The notes below the pieces were generated by a model. It searched no databases. It had not been told where the DNA came from and saw only the letters and a program-made list of their open reading frames with translations. A program made the position numbers and the translations under genes. A DNA stretch of 64,000 nt, from contig NC_063279.1 in NCBI RefSeq assembly GCF_910591885.1, positions 9,796,001-9,860,000 of the forward strand, written 5' to 3'. Numbering within the stretch: the first letter of the stretch is position 1; each line of letters starts with the position of its first letter. This stretch comes from Bombus terrestris. Its lineage: Eukaryota > Arthropoda > Insecta > Hymenoptera > Apidae. This document shows, one piece after another, positions 26,280 to 37,500 of this stretch.

Positions 26280-27165
26280 ATGAATTTTAATAAATTAGGA
26301 CAATGCTATAAATTTATTTCTTTCAAATCATTACATCAAAGTTCATATGTTATACCAAAACCATTTATTTATGATAAATTCTTGAAAATTGCTTCATATA
26401 GCATATTTTTTCATGGTAATCTACAAAAAACATTAAAAAAGGAGCCTGTAAGCTTATTGACAATTCCGTAAAGAATATAATGCGTGATTTAACTTTTTTG
26501 TTTTCGTGATTTTTAAAGAAGTTTGTAATTAAAAATAAAGACGTTTTACTATAAATATACGATTTTATTTACGATATATGAAACATATTGTTTTTTAGTA
26601 AAACCAATTTTACAGTTTTCAACCTCAATACTTCACAATACAGATGTTAAAACCATGTCTGGAGGTGATAAAATTTGCCTTAACGTTGATTATAATGAGA
26701 TTCTAAAAGCTCAAAATGATAGTAGTGTTTTAATCATCGATGTCAGGGAAAAGGAAGAAATTGATGAAACTGGAAAGCTACCTGGAAGTATTCATATACC
26801 AAGTATGTTCTAATATCGTCAAAATCATGCTTTAAAATATTAGGTAGTTATCATTGAATTTTATTATTATAGTGGGAGATGTTGCAAATACATTGTTGAG
26901 CTTTTCTGAGAAAGATTTTAAAGAAAGATTTAAGAAAGAAAAACCTACCAAAAATACGAAGATCATATTAAGTTGTAGATCTGGGAAAAGAAGTGGCATG
27001 GTTCAAGAAGAAATTCAAAAGCTTGGATATGAAAAGTATATTATATTATAAAAATATATCTACACATGTTTTACAGATGTATTAATTAAACCTATTTATT
27101 TATATTTTAGTGCATACAATTATGTTGGAGGATGGCTAGATTGGGAAAGCAAACAGAAAGTATAA
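26280..27165 (+). CDS. rhodanese (thiosulfate sulfurtransferase)-like single-domain protein with mitochondrial-type leader
   Basis: Four exons, 26280-26447, 26616-26802, 26873-27035 and 27111-27165, give 190 aa. The rhodanese domain spans about residues 75-185: I-I-D-V-R-E (96-101), the active-site loop C-R-S-G-K-R with catalytic Cys at about 153, and a closing N-Y-V-G-G-W-x-x-W. It most resembles insect single-domain rhodaneses of the Hsp67B2/TSTD type, which move sulfane sulfur between a donor thiol and an acceptor. Residues 1-69, from exon 1 and the start of exon 2, are basic and hydrophobic with almost no acids, as in mitochondrial import signals; Met70 (M-S-G-G-D-K) would give a cytosolic form without it. 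An AATAAA at 27253-27258 lies 88 bases past the stop. The neighbour upstream is divergent (angiomotin) and the one downstream is convergent (NKAP). Confidence 0.9.
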
Positions 27166-27252
27166 GCTATTGTTATAATTATTTTTACATGAGTAGATAT
27201 ATTTATTTATAAATATTAGTAAACACCTATATATAATTTCCTAACTTACATA

Positions 27253-27258
27253 AATAAA
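27253..27258 (+). terminator. polyadenylation signal of the rhodanese gene
   Basis: AATAAA 88 bases after the rhodanese stop codon on the same strand. No closer canonical signal was seen. Confidence 0.6.
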
Positions 27259-27282
27259 CTTATTAAATGTTTAGAATGGAAA

Positions 27283-27288
27283 TTTATT
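27283..27288 (-). terminator. candidate polyadenylation signal of NKAP
   Basis: AATAAA on the minus strand (TTTATT on the plus), about 200 bases beyond the NKAP stop and only 25 bases from the rhodanese signal on the other strand. Confidence 0.5.
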
Positions 27289-27488
27289 AAGCTAATTCTC
27301 ATTGATAAATAATATCTTATGATATATAGTCAATTAAGATAATATATTTACATCTATTTCCATATATGCATGTATCTACATACATATAAATAATATTTTA
27401 CAATGTATTCAATTCTTATATACACTTCTTTCATACATAACTTCTTCTTATGTTAAATAAGACGAAGATTATATATCAAATAATTACA

Positions 27489-28564
27489 TTACTTTTTTTT
27501 TTGTTCTTGAGCTAATTTCTGATTAACCATTTCTCTGAATTGCCCCAAAATAAGATTTTCTCTTTTCTGTCGTTCTTCTTTACTGAACATAGCCAATGCT
27601 CGTTTCTCATCAGCAGAATAAATTTGGTTTTCCTTACGGATACGAACAGCTTCCATCCGCCGATGTCTGAGAAAAAAATAACATCAGTGTTAGAATAAAT
27701 TTATTTTCCTATACTTTGGTAATTTTCAAAGGATATCTTACCTGCTACCACTCATAACATAACCAACAGATTCATATGCGGCTATCTCTTCTGAAGTCAA
27801 ACCAATTTCACCTCTTCTAGGTATACGTTTTCCTTCTGCAACGTATGCAGCCATAGCAGCACCTTCACCAGGTAAAAGAGCCTTGCCAAAATCTTTAGCA
27901 GATAATGTAACATGTGGCTTTTGAACTGGTCCCACTACTTCATCACCACTCTCATCTGAACTTGATCCCTTTTTAACCTTCGCTTTATCATTAATTCCAT
28001 TCTTTTCCACCCATTCTAATTCTTCAGGTTCGCTGTCAGAGCTACTATCTGACCTTTTCTTTTTCCGTTTCTTCTTTTTGTCTTTCTTAGCTTTTTTTTC
28101 TTTCTTTAGTTTTTTACTTTTCTAAAACAATGATAAGAAACATTTATTATAACTTGCAAGAAAAGCCTGTAACAAAAAATGTTATAAAGTAATTAATTTT
28201 TACATATACAAAATATAATAAGGAAGGTATATGGAACTATGAAAATAAATTTACTTATTAAATTAATGAGAAGTTAAATTAAGTTTTCATACCTTCTTTT
28301 TCATCTCATGTTTCCTTTTTCTATCTTTTGGTATAATACTGTCTTTGTACTTGTTAGTCTCTTCATCTTCGTCAGAACTATATTAAACAAAAAACATTTA
28401 ACAATTTATAAGAATAAACATATGTGTATAATATAATTGATGTATAATTTGATTACAAAATAAAATATAAATACTTACTCTTCGATTCGTGTTGGTGATT
28501 TTCCCCAAATTCTATCGACTCCACATAACCCAATTTGCTCTCTATCCCTTCTCCGTGCGTCCAT
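27489..28564 (-). CDS. Nkap: NF-kappa-B-activating protein (NKAP) orthologue, short form
   Basis: Four exons, 28479-28564, 28293-28377, 27742-28121 and 27489-27666, give 242 aa. NKAP is a nuclear RNA-associated and transcriptional co-repressor/splicing factor. The C-terminal Nkap_C domain (about residues 135-235) is very well kept: G-K-A-L-L-P-G-E-G-A-A-M, G-K-R-I-P-R-R-G-E-I-G-L-T-S-E-E-I, Y-V-M-S-G-S-R-H-R-R-M-E-A-V-R and K-E-N-Q-I-Y-S-A-D-E-K-R-A-L. The middle is a Lys-rich charged stretch. The first exon carries the family block R-R-x-R-E-Q-I-G ... I-W-G-K-S-P. In human NKAP (415 aa) this block follows a long Arg/Ser-rich region that is missing here. An in-frame TAA lies six codons upstream of the ATG, so the start holds unless an unseen upstream exon splices in. 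A repeat locus begins about 75 bases upstream. Confidence 0.94.
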
Positions 28565-29499
28565 TTTTTGTATCTGCTTTTATTTCTTGTTTACAAGCTA
28601 TGATAGATAGGGAATGAGAGTGCTAACGGTGTGGTTTTGGTTGTTTCAGGATTAATGCTGCACCATACGGCCAAGTGCTGAACCATGAAACACCTAACAT
28701 ATACAAGAACGTATAAAATTAGAGATCTGCTTTGTTTGGTTGCACGCTAGCATAGACAAGAACCTATTTAATTGCACGGTTCTACGAATAACAAAATCGT
28801 GCAATAATTTATGTTGAAAAACTATTAGTATCGGACAAATTTTTGGAAGAATTGAAAAATATACATTTTTATGTAACTATATTGAAAATCTGCTATCGAT
28901 ATACACAGATAGTGGCAGGCAATATTACTCGATTCGATGAAATAACAATGCAACAATAAAACTTTTATTTTCGGTTGATATCACGTATCTTGAATGACTT
29001 AACGTTCAACGTAGAGGAGATTTAATAGATCGAGCGTCAGTGTAATTTGGCACTTTATTTGCACTTGTTGAATACGATCAAATCTGAACACGACGCTTGT
29101 AAGATCTCGTTGAGACTAAAATATCACACACGCACAATACGGCGGTCTGTTGGTGACTGCCTTAGTATGTCGCTAATGCTCCCCACCAGCCGTTGGGTCC
29201 ATCCGCCCCTCATCCCCACCAGCCGTTGGGTCTCGTCCGTCCATCGTCCCTACCTGACTGGGCATTTCTGCCGACCTTTAAATTCTCAGATTTACAACTC
29301 GGGGAGGATAGTTATAATTCGCAATTTCAAATTCCAAAGAAGAGATAATTACTGTCATATACGGACGGTCACTCAAAATCCTGGACAGACAGATTTATTT
29401 AGAATGAATTAAACTGGAAATGATGGTTCTTTAACGTGAAGTAAATATAGTAATGTGCTATAACTAAGGCAACTAAATAAATAATTTACAACTCACAAC

Positions 29500-29653
29500 T
29501 AATAGTTTACAACTCCTCATAACTTGACTCACCACTCACGACTCTCACAACTCGACTCCTCATCACTCGACTGTCAACTCACAACTTGACTCTTCACTCA
29601 CGACTATCTCAACTCGACTTTTCATCACTCGACTCTGAACTCACAACTCCTCC
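29500..29653 (+). repeat. CTCACAACT/CGACTC minisatellite
   Basis: Degenerate tandem copies of ACTCACAACTTGACTC-like units sit inside the composite repeat locus and run up to the retroposon insertion site. Confidence 0.75.
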
Positions 29654-29940
29654 GCACGAACTGTCCTGTTTTTGCGATCAGGTTTTCAGGACATAAATAG
29701 GAAGAAAAAACAATACCCTATGTAAGCACCGCTCTACAGCGACTTAAATCTAATTTATAAATTGTAATGCTAAAAAATGTAATTCCGACACACAAAATAT
29801 TGTATGGCTATGTCGTACCGTCACGTATCTGTACTTTTGCCTAAACCACCCCACAACCAAAGTTCATTGTTTATTGTGAACAACAAACCAATGTAATACT
29901 TAAGTACTGGCAATAAACATTATAAAAAAAAAAAAAAAAA
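29654..29940 (+). mobile_element. short polyA retroposon (5'-truncated non-LTR element or SINE)
   Basis: The 287-bp insert ends in AATAAACATT and a run of 17 A (29924-29940). It is flanked by a perfect 13-bp direct repeat, TCACAACTCCTCC, at 29641-29653 and 29941-29953. PolyA tail plus target-site duplication is the signature of target-primed reverse transcription. No open frame is kept. It could be the 3' end of a LINE, a SINE or a retrocopied 3' untranslated region; I cannot name the family. Confidence 0.85.
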
Positions 29941-30416
29941 TCACAACTCCTCCACTTGACTCTACAGGTAACGAACACCCGGTAACGACTTCGAGGTAAC
30001 GGTCAGGTAAAAACTTCCGGACCTTTTTGGCTTAATGGCATTTTAACGTTTTATTGTTTATTGTTTACGCGATATTTCTTAAGTCATCTGTCCACGATAT
30101 TACACTCGGCCATTCTGACAAATACATCGGACCCCAGATGTGCTTAACGTCGCTAATTTCACTATTAACTTCAACAATGTCCCACCATTTCATGTGATCA
30201 GCCGCCGTGAAGATCGTTTGGGGCCTCTATCGCTCCACCTGGCGCCTACCTAGCTCTTCATCTAAAACAAAAGTCGGTTTTCTGGCTATCCACAATTATA
30301 CAGGTTCCGAATATGTTCTAACGCATTCCTAGCTTCGACGATAGACATATCACGCAGTCTACGTCAACAAACTTAAATGATCTCATCACCGATTCGAAAC
30401 TGCTTCGATTTGGCTG

Positions 30417-30713
30417 CTACTGTATTTGCGAAATCACGCTCGAAGATACTAAGAAAACTTTCGACGTTTCACCGTCGTATCTTTCTGACGTACTCGTGCT
30501 AGCTTTTATTTTTTCGACTGTACAGTTCGCACGATATTCTGTAAATCCTACGAAATCCTTATCGCAACCGTTCGTGTTGTCTCTATCCGACGCTAGCGCG
30601 GTTATGTCCGTTGTAACCGATTCGTCTAATGAATTTTTTTCATGACGACGGTATCCTCGAGACAAGAAGGACTCGTGCCGTACATTCTTTACTACTTTCC
30701 CCGATAGGAACAT
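30417..30713 (-). pseudogene. possible transposon-derived open frame in the repeat locus
   Basis: A 98-codon minus-strand frame that is polar and charged, with no motif I know. It lies wholly inside the repeat locus, so it is more likely a decayed element protein than a host gene. Confidence 0.2.
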
Positions 30714-31123
30714 TAAGAGATCCGTTTCTTTTTCCGACTATGATCGGGTTTGCAAAGTCAAATTGAGACTGATCGGTAGAGTTTATTGATCGGTAGATCT
30801 ATTTACGATGGATTAAACAGAACATGATGGTTATTTAACGCGAACTAAATACTAAATGGTTAATTCACAACTCACAACTAACAGTTTACAACAATATAGT
30901 TCACCCTATATTTCTTAGACCATTTGTGCACGATACTACACTAGTGTGCAACCAAACAGGGCAGATTCCTATCTTTATTAAATACATAGGTTCTTGTCTA
31001 TGCTAACGTGCAATCAAACATGGCAGATCCCTAATTTTATAGGTTCTTGTATATGCTAGCATTTGCCACCTTTATCACTTGACCGTATGGTGCAGCACCT
31101 GTACTGTGAAACAACTGAAACTA

Positions 31124-34100
31124 CGAGCATGAGCATTCTCATTTCTCCTCTGTTATAACAATTTAAAGGGAATATTAAACCTCCCTCTGGTTTTAGTCGC
31201 AGACACTAAAGGAAAATTGGCAGCATTTACAAAGTTTATTCGCGATGCAATTAAAAGATACATTTTTATCATTCTATCATTCCATGATTTCAACCGACTT
31301 TCAAAAACCTTTCTACAAATATGAGAATAAAATATGGAGGTAGAAAAGAAGCGCACATAGAGAAGTGAAAATAATGTCGAAATTTTATTGGTTTCCTTTA
31401 TGAAACACTCTGGAGTGAAAGAATTCCATAATGAATTCCGATGATGTAGTATCAAAATGTGTTTTTAATAAATATCAATAAAAAATACATTACACAAAAT
31501 ATCTACAATGATTACAAAGATCGATATAAAATTACATGTCGCTGGACAGCACCACCATCCAAGACTTATAAATGTACAAAGTAGCAATCGTCGTCATAGT
31601 TTAATCGTATTGTTAGTAATATCTATTGTAATTAATAAATATTATAATTATGATCCTTTTTTCCTCGAGTACTCCGATAGAAAAATATCCGTAACAATTT
31701 CAGTTGTTAGATTCTAAGCATCATGCATTTCCAAATTAGTATAAAGAAATACGTAGCTTAATAACATACTGCTAGTGAAAATTAATAATAAATGGGTCCA
31801 TCGAAATTCAAGGAAACGTTTTCGTACATTGAGATTCGATAATTAATACTTGCGTAGTAACAGAGATATGACAAGGCACTCTTAACAAGTCCATTCTTTT
31901 CAGATTTAGTTTTTCTTTTTTTTTCTTTTTTTTTTGTGAAAATCTTTTGCATGTTCAATGTTACGCCTCAAAAGATACGTATAATAATTGTTGACATTAA
32001 TTTTTGACATTATAATATTTTTATCACTCATACGCTTGGGTTAAATTTATTACATCAGTCGTAATCATTTCAAAAACTTTATGCGTTTTAATCAAATCCT
32101 CAATAACGAACTATTCGATAATAAAAAAAATATAAAAACTTTTGGAATACATTATTTCTTTCTCAATGAATTCACTTTATGTAATTTTTATTGTTATGTC
32201 GTACCTCAAATAATTATCAGCGATAGTCTATATAACAGAAAGATTATACAAACATAAAGATTTTGCTTGAACAAAAATTCTGTGCCACCGTATATTTTCC
32301 TACCAAGTCTTCGGTCATTTCTGAATTACAGAATTGAAACAATAATTGGAAATATAGCGTACAGAGAATTGTAAATTTCATAATTGTTTTCTTACAGTTA
32401 CATTACCTTAATACTTTCTTGTATTGTCGAGAAATATTGTATAAATACAATGAAGTAATGATTAACGCCATTACGGGGCATACTATTGTATTCGTTGGAA
32501 TATAGAAGCACCATCGATTTGCGATGTAATCGTTACGAGAAAAAAAACTTTTCGTAAAAATTACAACGCTGAATATCAGATCAAGGAAGATATTGAATGA
32601 CTGCAAACGCTCTAATATATTCTGTAAAAGTTATTTTCTTATATATGTTTTTGGATCAATAAATTTTACTTCCTTTGTAGACATATACTTCTCTCTTCTT
32701 TTCTTTTTTTTTTTTTAATTAATTTTCTGCGTAAAATCGAATTATTAACAAAATTTAGCTGATTGATTTCAATTGATTTATAAAATGAGTCATTCATTAT
32801 TTTCGATAAATATTTATCTGCTAAGTAACAAAAATTGTTACTTGCTCAAAGTTTTGCAATCAGCCAATATTCCTGACACTTTGACTAAATATTTATCTAC
32901 AATTTTCTTATTTCATAGCTCAGTTAAATAAATACATTTCGTCGAATTACAGATTGTTCCAAGGAAAGTGTCCGAGAAAAGTTATTTTAAAACGCTTAAC
33001 GTTCAAGATAAGATCTTGGGCATTCTCCTTGAGGCTTCGCTCATACCTTCAGCAAGAAAGCTCTAGTCAGAAAAGCACTTCGTCTCTTAAATGGGCATAC
33101 CGACCCCTAGTGTTATTTTCGTATTTATTCAACGCCACGAACTTTAAAATATTTTCTAGTTCTCGTGATTTTCTACTTTGCATACGTATGGAATTTTTAC
33201 AAATTCAATTCATACTCTCGCTAGGCAACTTTATTCTGTATAGTGGTTACGTTATTGTTACGCACTAATACTGTTCCGTCTAAAATGACATTATTCGTTA
33301 TAAATTAATTGAGTAAATTGTTTTAAAATCATTGTTATAGTAAACAAAACAGTATGTATGTTCGTCGGATTAAAATACAATTTCTGTGTAGAACAAATCT
33401 TTACACTTTGTACTAAAATATGTAAAAGCCACGTAAATTAGAATGGAGGATGATTTTGTACGATTTTGTACGTGATTCGAGTTCGAAGGAAAACTAAAAG
33501 TATTTCCTCTTAATAAATTAAAAGTCGGTTTAAAGAATTGTATAAAATCGTCGGACTTCGTTCATATTTTACACACGATTATGTACAAAAACGAATCACT
33601 ATCGTGTATGCGTATGACTATAAATATCGAGCATTACAGTAGCGAGACGTTGTAAAAATTTCAGAAATAACAACCTTCGTAATAAGCACTTCGGTATAGT
33701 AATAGATCATTGGTATCGTCTAGATTTTCATCATCTTAGATTTTCTTCGTTCACTTGTAATACTATTACAAATTGAGGAAGATACATATCCGTTGTTTTG
33801 CAAATTGAAAATGTAAACGAGGAAAGATCGTCTTATATCATACGATAAATAATTAAAATATAAACACGATTACATGTCTCAAGAATAAAACTTCTCGATA
33901 CATTGCTTAGTCGATACTTGCAATGATCCAAAGCTATTCGAGTATCCATTTTTAAAAATCCGCTTTGGTTCGTTATTGATCGACTATGTTAAAATCGGGT
34001 TCGATAATACCTTCTTTCTAAAAAGAACGAAACATGGCAGTGATCTTCGTAATTTCCATTAGAATATCTCGATATTTCGGAATTAAAATTTACGCAGGAA

Positions 34101-34516
34101 CTCAGTACATTCGAACGAATAGAAATGTACAAACCGCAATGATTGTGTAGGAATAGATCAACAAAAGTTTGGCTGTAGGTGTGTTTTTAGTTCACTGATC
34201 CTCGGAAATCATAGGATGAACGACTGAATTCGATTTCTATTCTAACTGTGAAATATTCATTTCAATCGCTACAATCATTATTGTAGGAATGTGTAAAAAC
34301 AGAAGAAAACAGAATATAGTTTTAAATTTCCAACGGTCCACTCTACAGCTAAATAATAATGGATCGATCGACAGACTTTTGACAGCCGGCAATCAGAAAA
34401 AGATCTTTTAAGGAACAGCACAGATCACTCAGTCTCCACCCTATCGCTCGAGGACTAATGCAATCACCAAAGAATCTCGTTGCATTCGCGCAAAAGCTCC
34501 TCGAACGAAGAACGAA
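31124..34516 (-). other. probable long 3' untranslated/intergenic stretch downstream of naked cuticle
   Basis: AT-rich with no coding signal. Several minus-strand AATAAA sites occur (for example 31384-31389), so the naked cuticle 3' untranslated region may be long, but I cannot choose its end. PolyT/A-rich runs lie near 31.91 and 32.70 kb. Confidence 0.4.
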
Positions 34517-37500
34517 TCAAACAAGCGCCTCCGTGTGGTAATGATGGTAATGATGATGAATATGTTCGTGAACGTGCTTCCTACCGGAGCTCGCAGCGGC
34601 GTTCTGCGAAAATTCTCGTTCCAACCAACGAACGACTTGGACCATAGCTCTGGCCTGATCCTGTTCCCTGGTCGCATGCTTCAGTTGATGTTTCTTGCTC
34701 GACTTACCACACTGTTGAGGCGTTTGACCAAACTGCGTCTCGTTACGCTGAACGTTATGATTGTTGGTCGGAGTTTGATTAATAGGGTGCTGATTGTTCG
34801 ATATCAGATTGCCGCCATTACGATTCGCGTTAGCTGGCGCAGTGGTTTGTTGATCCGTATAGACGTTCGGGCTGATCACATTTCTCGGTAAAACTTGAGG
34901 TTGAACGTATGCTCGTGGCGGTTGCGCCGTCGTGTTATTCCTCTGAAGTCCGTAGTGTGCTCGCGTCTTCCTCAGATTCCCCCTATGCTTCGCAGGTACC
35001 TTGGAGAACGACGTGAAACCCTGAGGCTTTTCCCGAGTAGGCTTATGGTAAGCTGTCGCCGTGGGCCGAGATTCCGATGGTGAACGACAATCTTGATTGT
35101 AGTAAGGTGAAGCCTCGACATGTGGGGCTTGGGATGGAATGCGCAGTTGCTCGTTCTGATGTCGTTTCCTGGTGTGTCAGAAGAGTTATCATATTTTTAT
35201 TATTTTCTTCGAGCGAACAGAAAATAACAATTTTAAATTTAGTTATTGTTATAGCATATATTCGGTTGATGATATTAATATAAAGAAATCTTACCGATGG
35301 AAAAGGAAATATTATATTTTACGTGAATATATCAAATTTTTGCGAATACTACCAAAAAAATAGATTCTAAGAAAAGATCGATTTAACTCATTAAAAATTA
35401 TCTGTATTATGTATCCTATACATAACATATGCGACATATATTTACGCGAGATATCAGAAAATGTAGATAAGACTATTGAAATGGAATAATCTTGTTAGGA
35501 ATTTCTATTTGAAATATGTATCTATTTGCGCTATAGTTCCTTTTCTTCAAGAGCACGCCATACGATTTTCTATGCGATTGAACGCGAAAGACGTACCTTG
35601 ATGTATGAAAACTGAGATTATTCTTTTCCATGTTCGCCTGAATAATTTCCAAGAGCTGTTGCCTTTGTAGGGCACCACTGCGTTTTCGTTGATTAGTCGT
35701 GAGAAGTGGCGTCAAGGGGGAAACTGCGGGAGAAACATCACTGTCATCGCTAATATCACCCTCGGAGCTATTGGAATAGGGTGATGGTAAATGAGGCACG
35801 GGCCCCACCCTTTTGCGTAATTCCTCCTGCTTTATTCGATTTGTTCGTGCGTTTTCACCGTCATCCTCGCTGTGGGTATCCACCTCCTTCTCTTCGTTCT
35901 AAAACAGCATATAAAAATAACATATTTTTATTTATCGGATGTGTAATATTACTTATAAATAACATCATTTAAAAAATATACAAACACTCTTTGATATTTG
36001 TCGTATGCTACGTAAAACATACTTTTATCGATATGTACTTATTGTCCTGCGCATTAATCTGGCGTCGTTTAACATTAAAATATAAAAATTCCTATCACAA
36101 ACTTATCTTCTTTACATTTCAAGATTCAAATAACTACCAAACAACAACGCGCAGCTGTTTCATTCAGAATTCCGAGAGTTCGAACACCCCAACAATAAAA
36201 AGGCAATCCGCGAGGACCCCTGTTACATCTGTCCAACATCAATAATAAAAATAAAAAAAAGGAGGATAGGGGAGAAAAACGGATAAAGAAAGAATCAGAA
36301 AGAACAGACCCCCTCCCATCCCGCGAACGATAAATCTCGAAAGGCAGAAATGATAAATCCGCCACTAGCTTCTAGAATTGTCGGGTTACGAAAGAAGAGA
36401 CGCGGCTCCATAAAAACCCAAAGCCTCGAATCCTCGCCTCGTAGGGGCATCAATCTTACCTGGCAACGGTGTCGTGGCACCCTTCTCCTTCTAGGAACTC
36501 TACGTAAACCATGCGCGCCAGTATGGGTCCCGGCATTGTTGCAGGACGCGTGCTTTAAATGGCAGCAGGACGAATTTCCGGAAAAGCTCGTAGCAGCAGC
36601 CGGCTGCGTGGACGCGTTCAAACAACCGCCAGTCGATCGTGTCTGGCTGGTTCTCTGATCTGGCGACACAGTCAATTTCACCTTAATCGTCTTACTGCCG
36701 CACGGTGGTACCTGGATAGAAGCGCCCAGAGTATCGTAAATGGTAGTAACCAGGCCAGCTATATCGTCCTTTGTTATCTTCCCGTGGCCGTCGAAATCGT
36801 ACAGGGTGAAAGAGAATTCTTGCCGTCTTCGGTCACCCTCCGCTACCGAAACGTCGCATTCGAATTCCTGCAACCGGACCAACTTGAGTAATAAAGGTTT
36901 CAAGTCAATAATAAATAGAGATAGGATGAGATATGTTATTACTTGGAATATGTAAATCGTGCAGAGTCTGCGATCTGAGCAGTATTTTATTATTGATTCT
37001 ATATATTACACGTATTGTATACATTAAATTATTATTATCTTCCATTCGTATCTTATCGCGATAAGTTAGTAAGTTCGATAAGATACTTAGATACATATAT
37101 TAGGTTAAATTATAGCTCAAGAGAATATATTTTATACCGAGTTTGAATCGCAAAGAATCTAATGATACGGATTTGCTGTAAAGATCGATTACGTTGTATA
37201 AGAAGAAGAGTTCAATCTCTTAGAAGATCAAAATTTGTTCTAAAAGATCTACTATCTTTATGTTTGCAATAAAAGATTAAATATGGTGTTAGAGGGTTAA
37301 TCGAGGATTAATTTCGAAAAAGAGTTCTTTAAATTTAAAAACTAGTCGTTACACAACAAAAACATATGTTCTATTGTTTCCTCTTTAACAAGCAAGGCAG
37401 TTAATAATACCTCGAAACTGAGTTGCTTCGTTGTACTAGCGCTCGGCTGCTCGTCATTTCCGGTGGCCGGTGTAGGACTGGTGGAAGCGTCAACCGCGAC

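Larger units (their letters stand above)
28639..31123. mobile_element. composite nested repeat locus with inverted ends
   Basis: A left arm (about 28639-28772) and a right arm (about 30983-31123) are inverted copies of each other, roughly 80 percent alike by eye. Both carry G-C-T-G-C-A-C-C-A-T-A-C-G-G and the phrase AGCATAGACAAGAACCTAT. Each contains sub-repeats of about 60 bp built on AACCTATAAAATTAGGGATCTGC. Between them lie direct repeats (29387-29520 with 30030-30110, against 30788-30945), a CTCACAACT minisatellite, a duplicated CCCCACCAGCCGTTGGGTC (29180-29232) and an inserted retroposon (29654-29940). It reads as an old DNA element, or inverted pair of elements, with later insertions. 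No intact transposase or reverse transcriptase is present. Confidence 0.65.
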
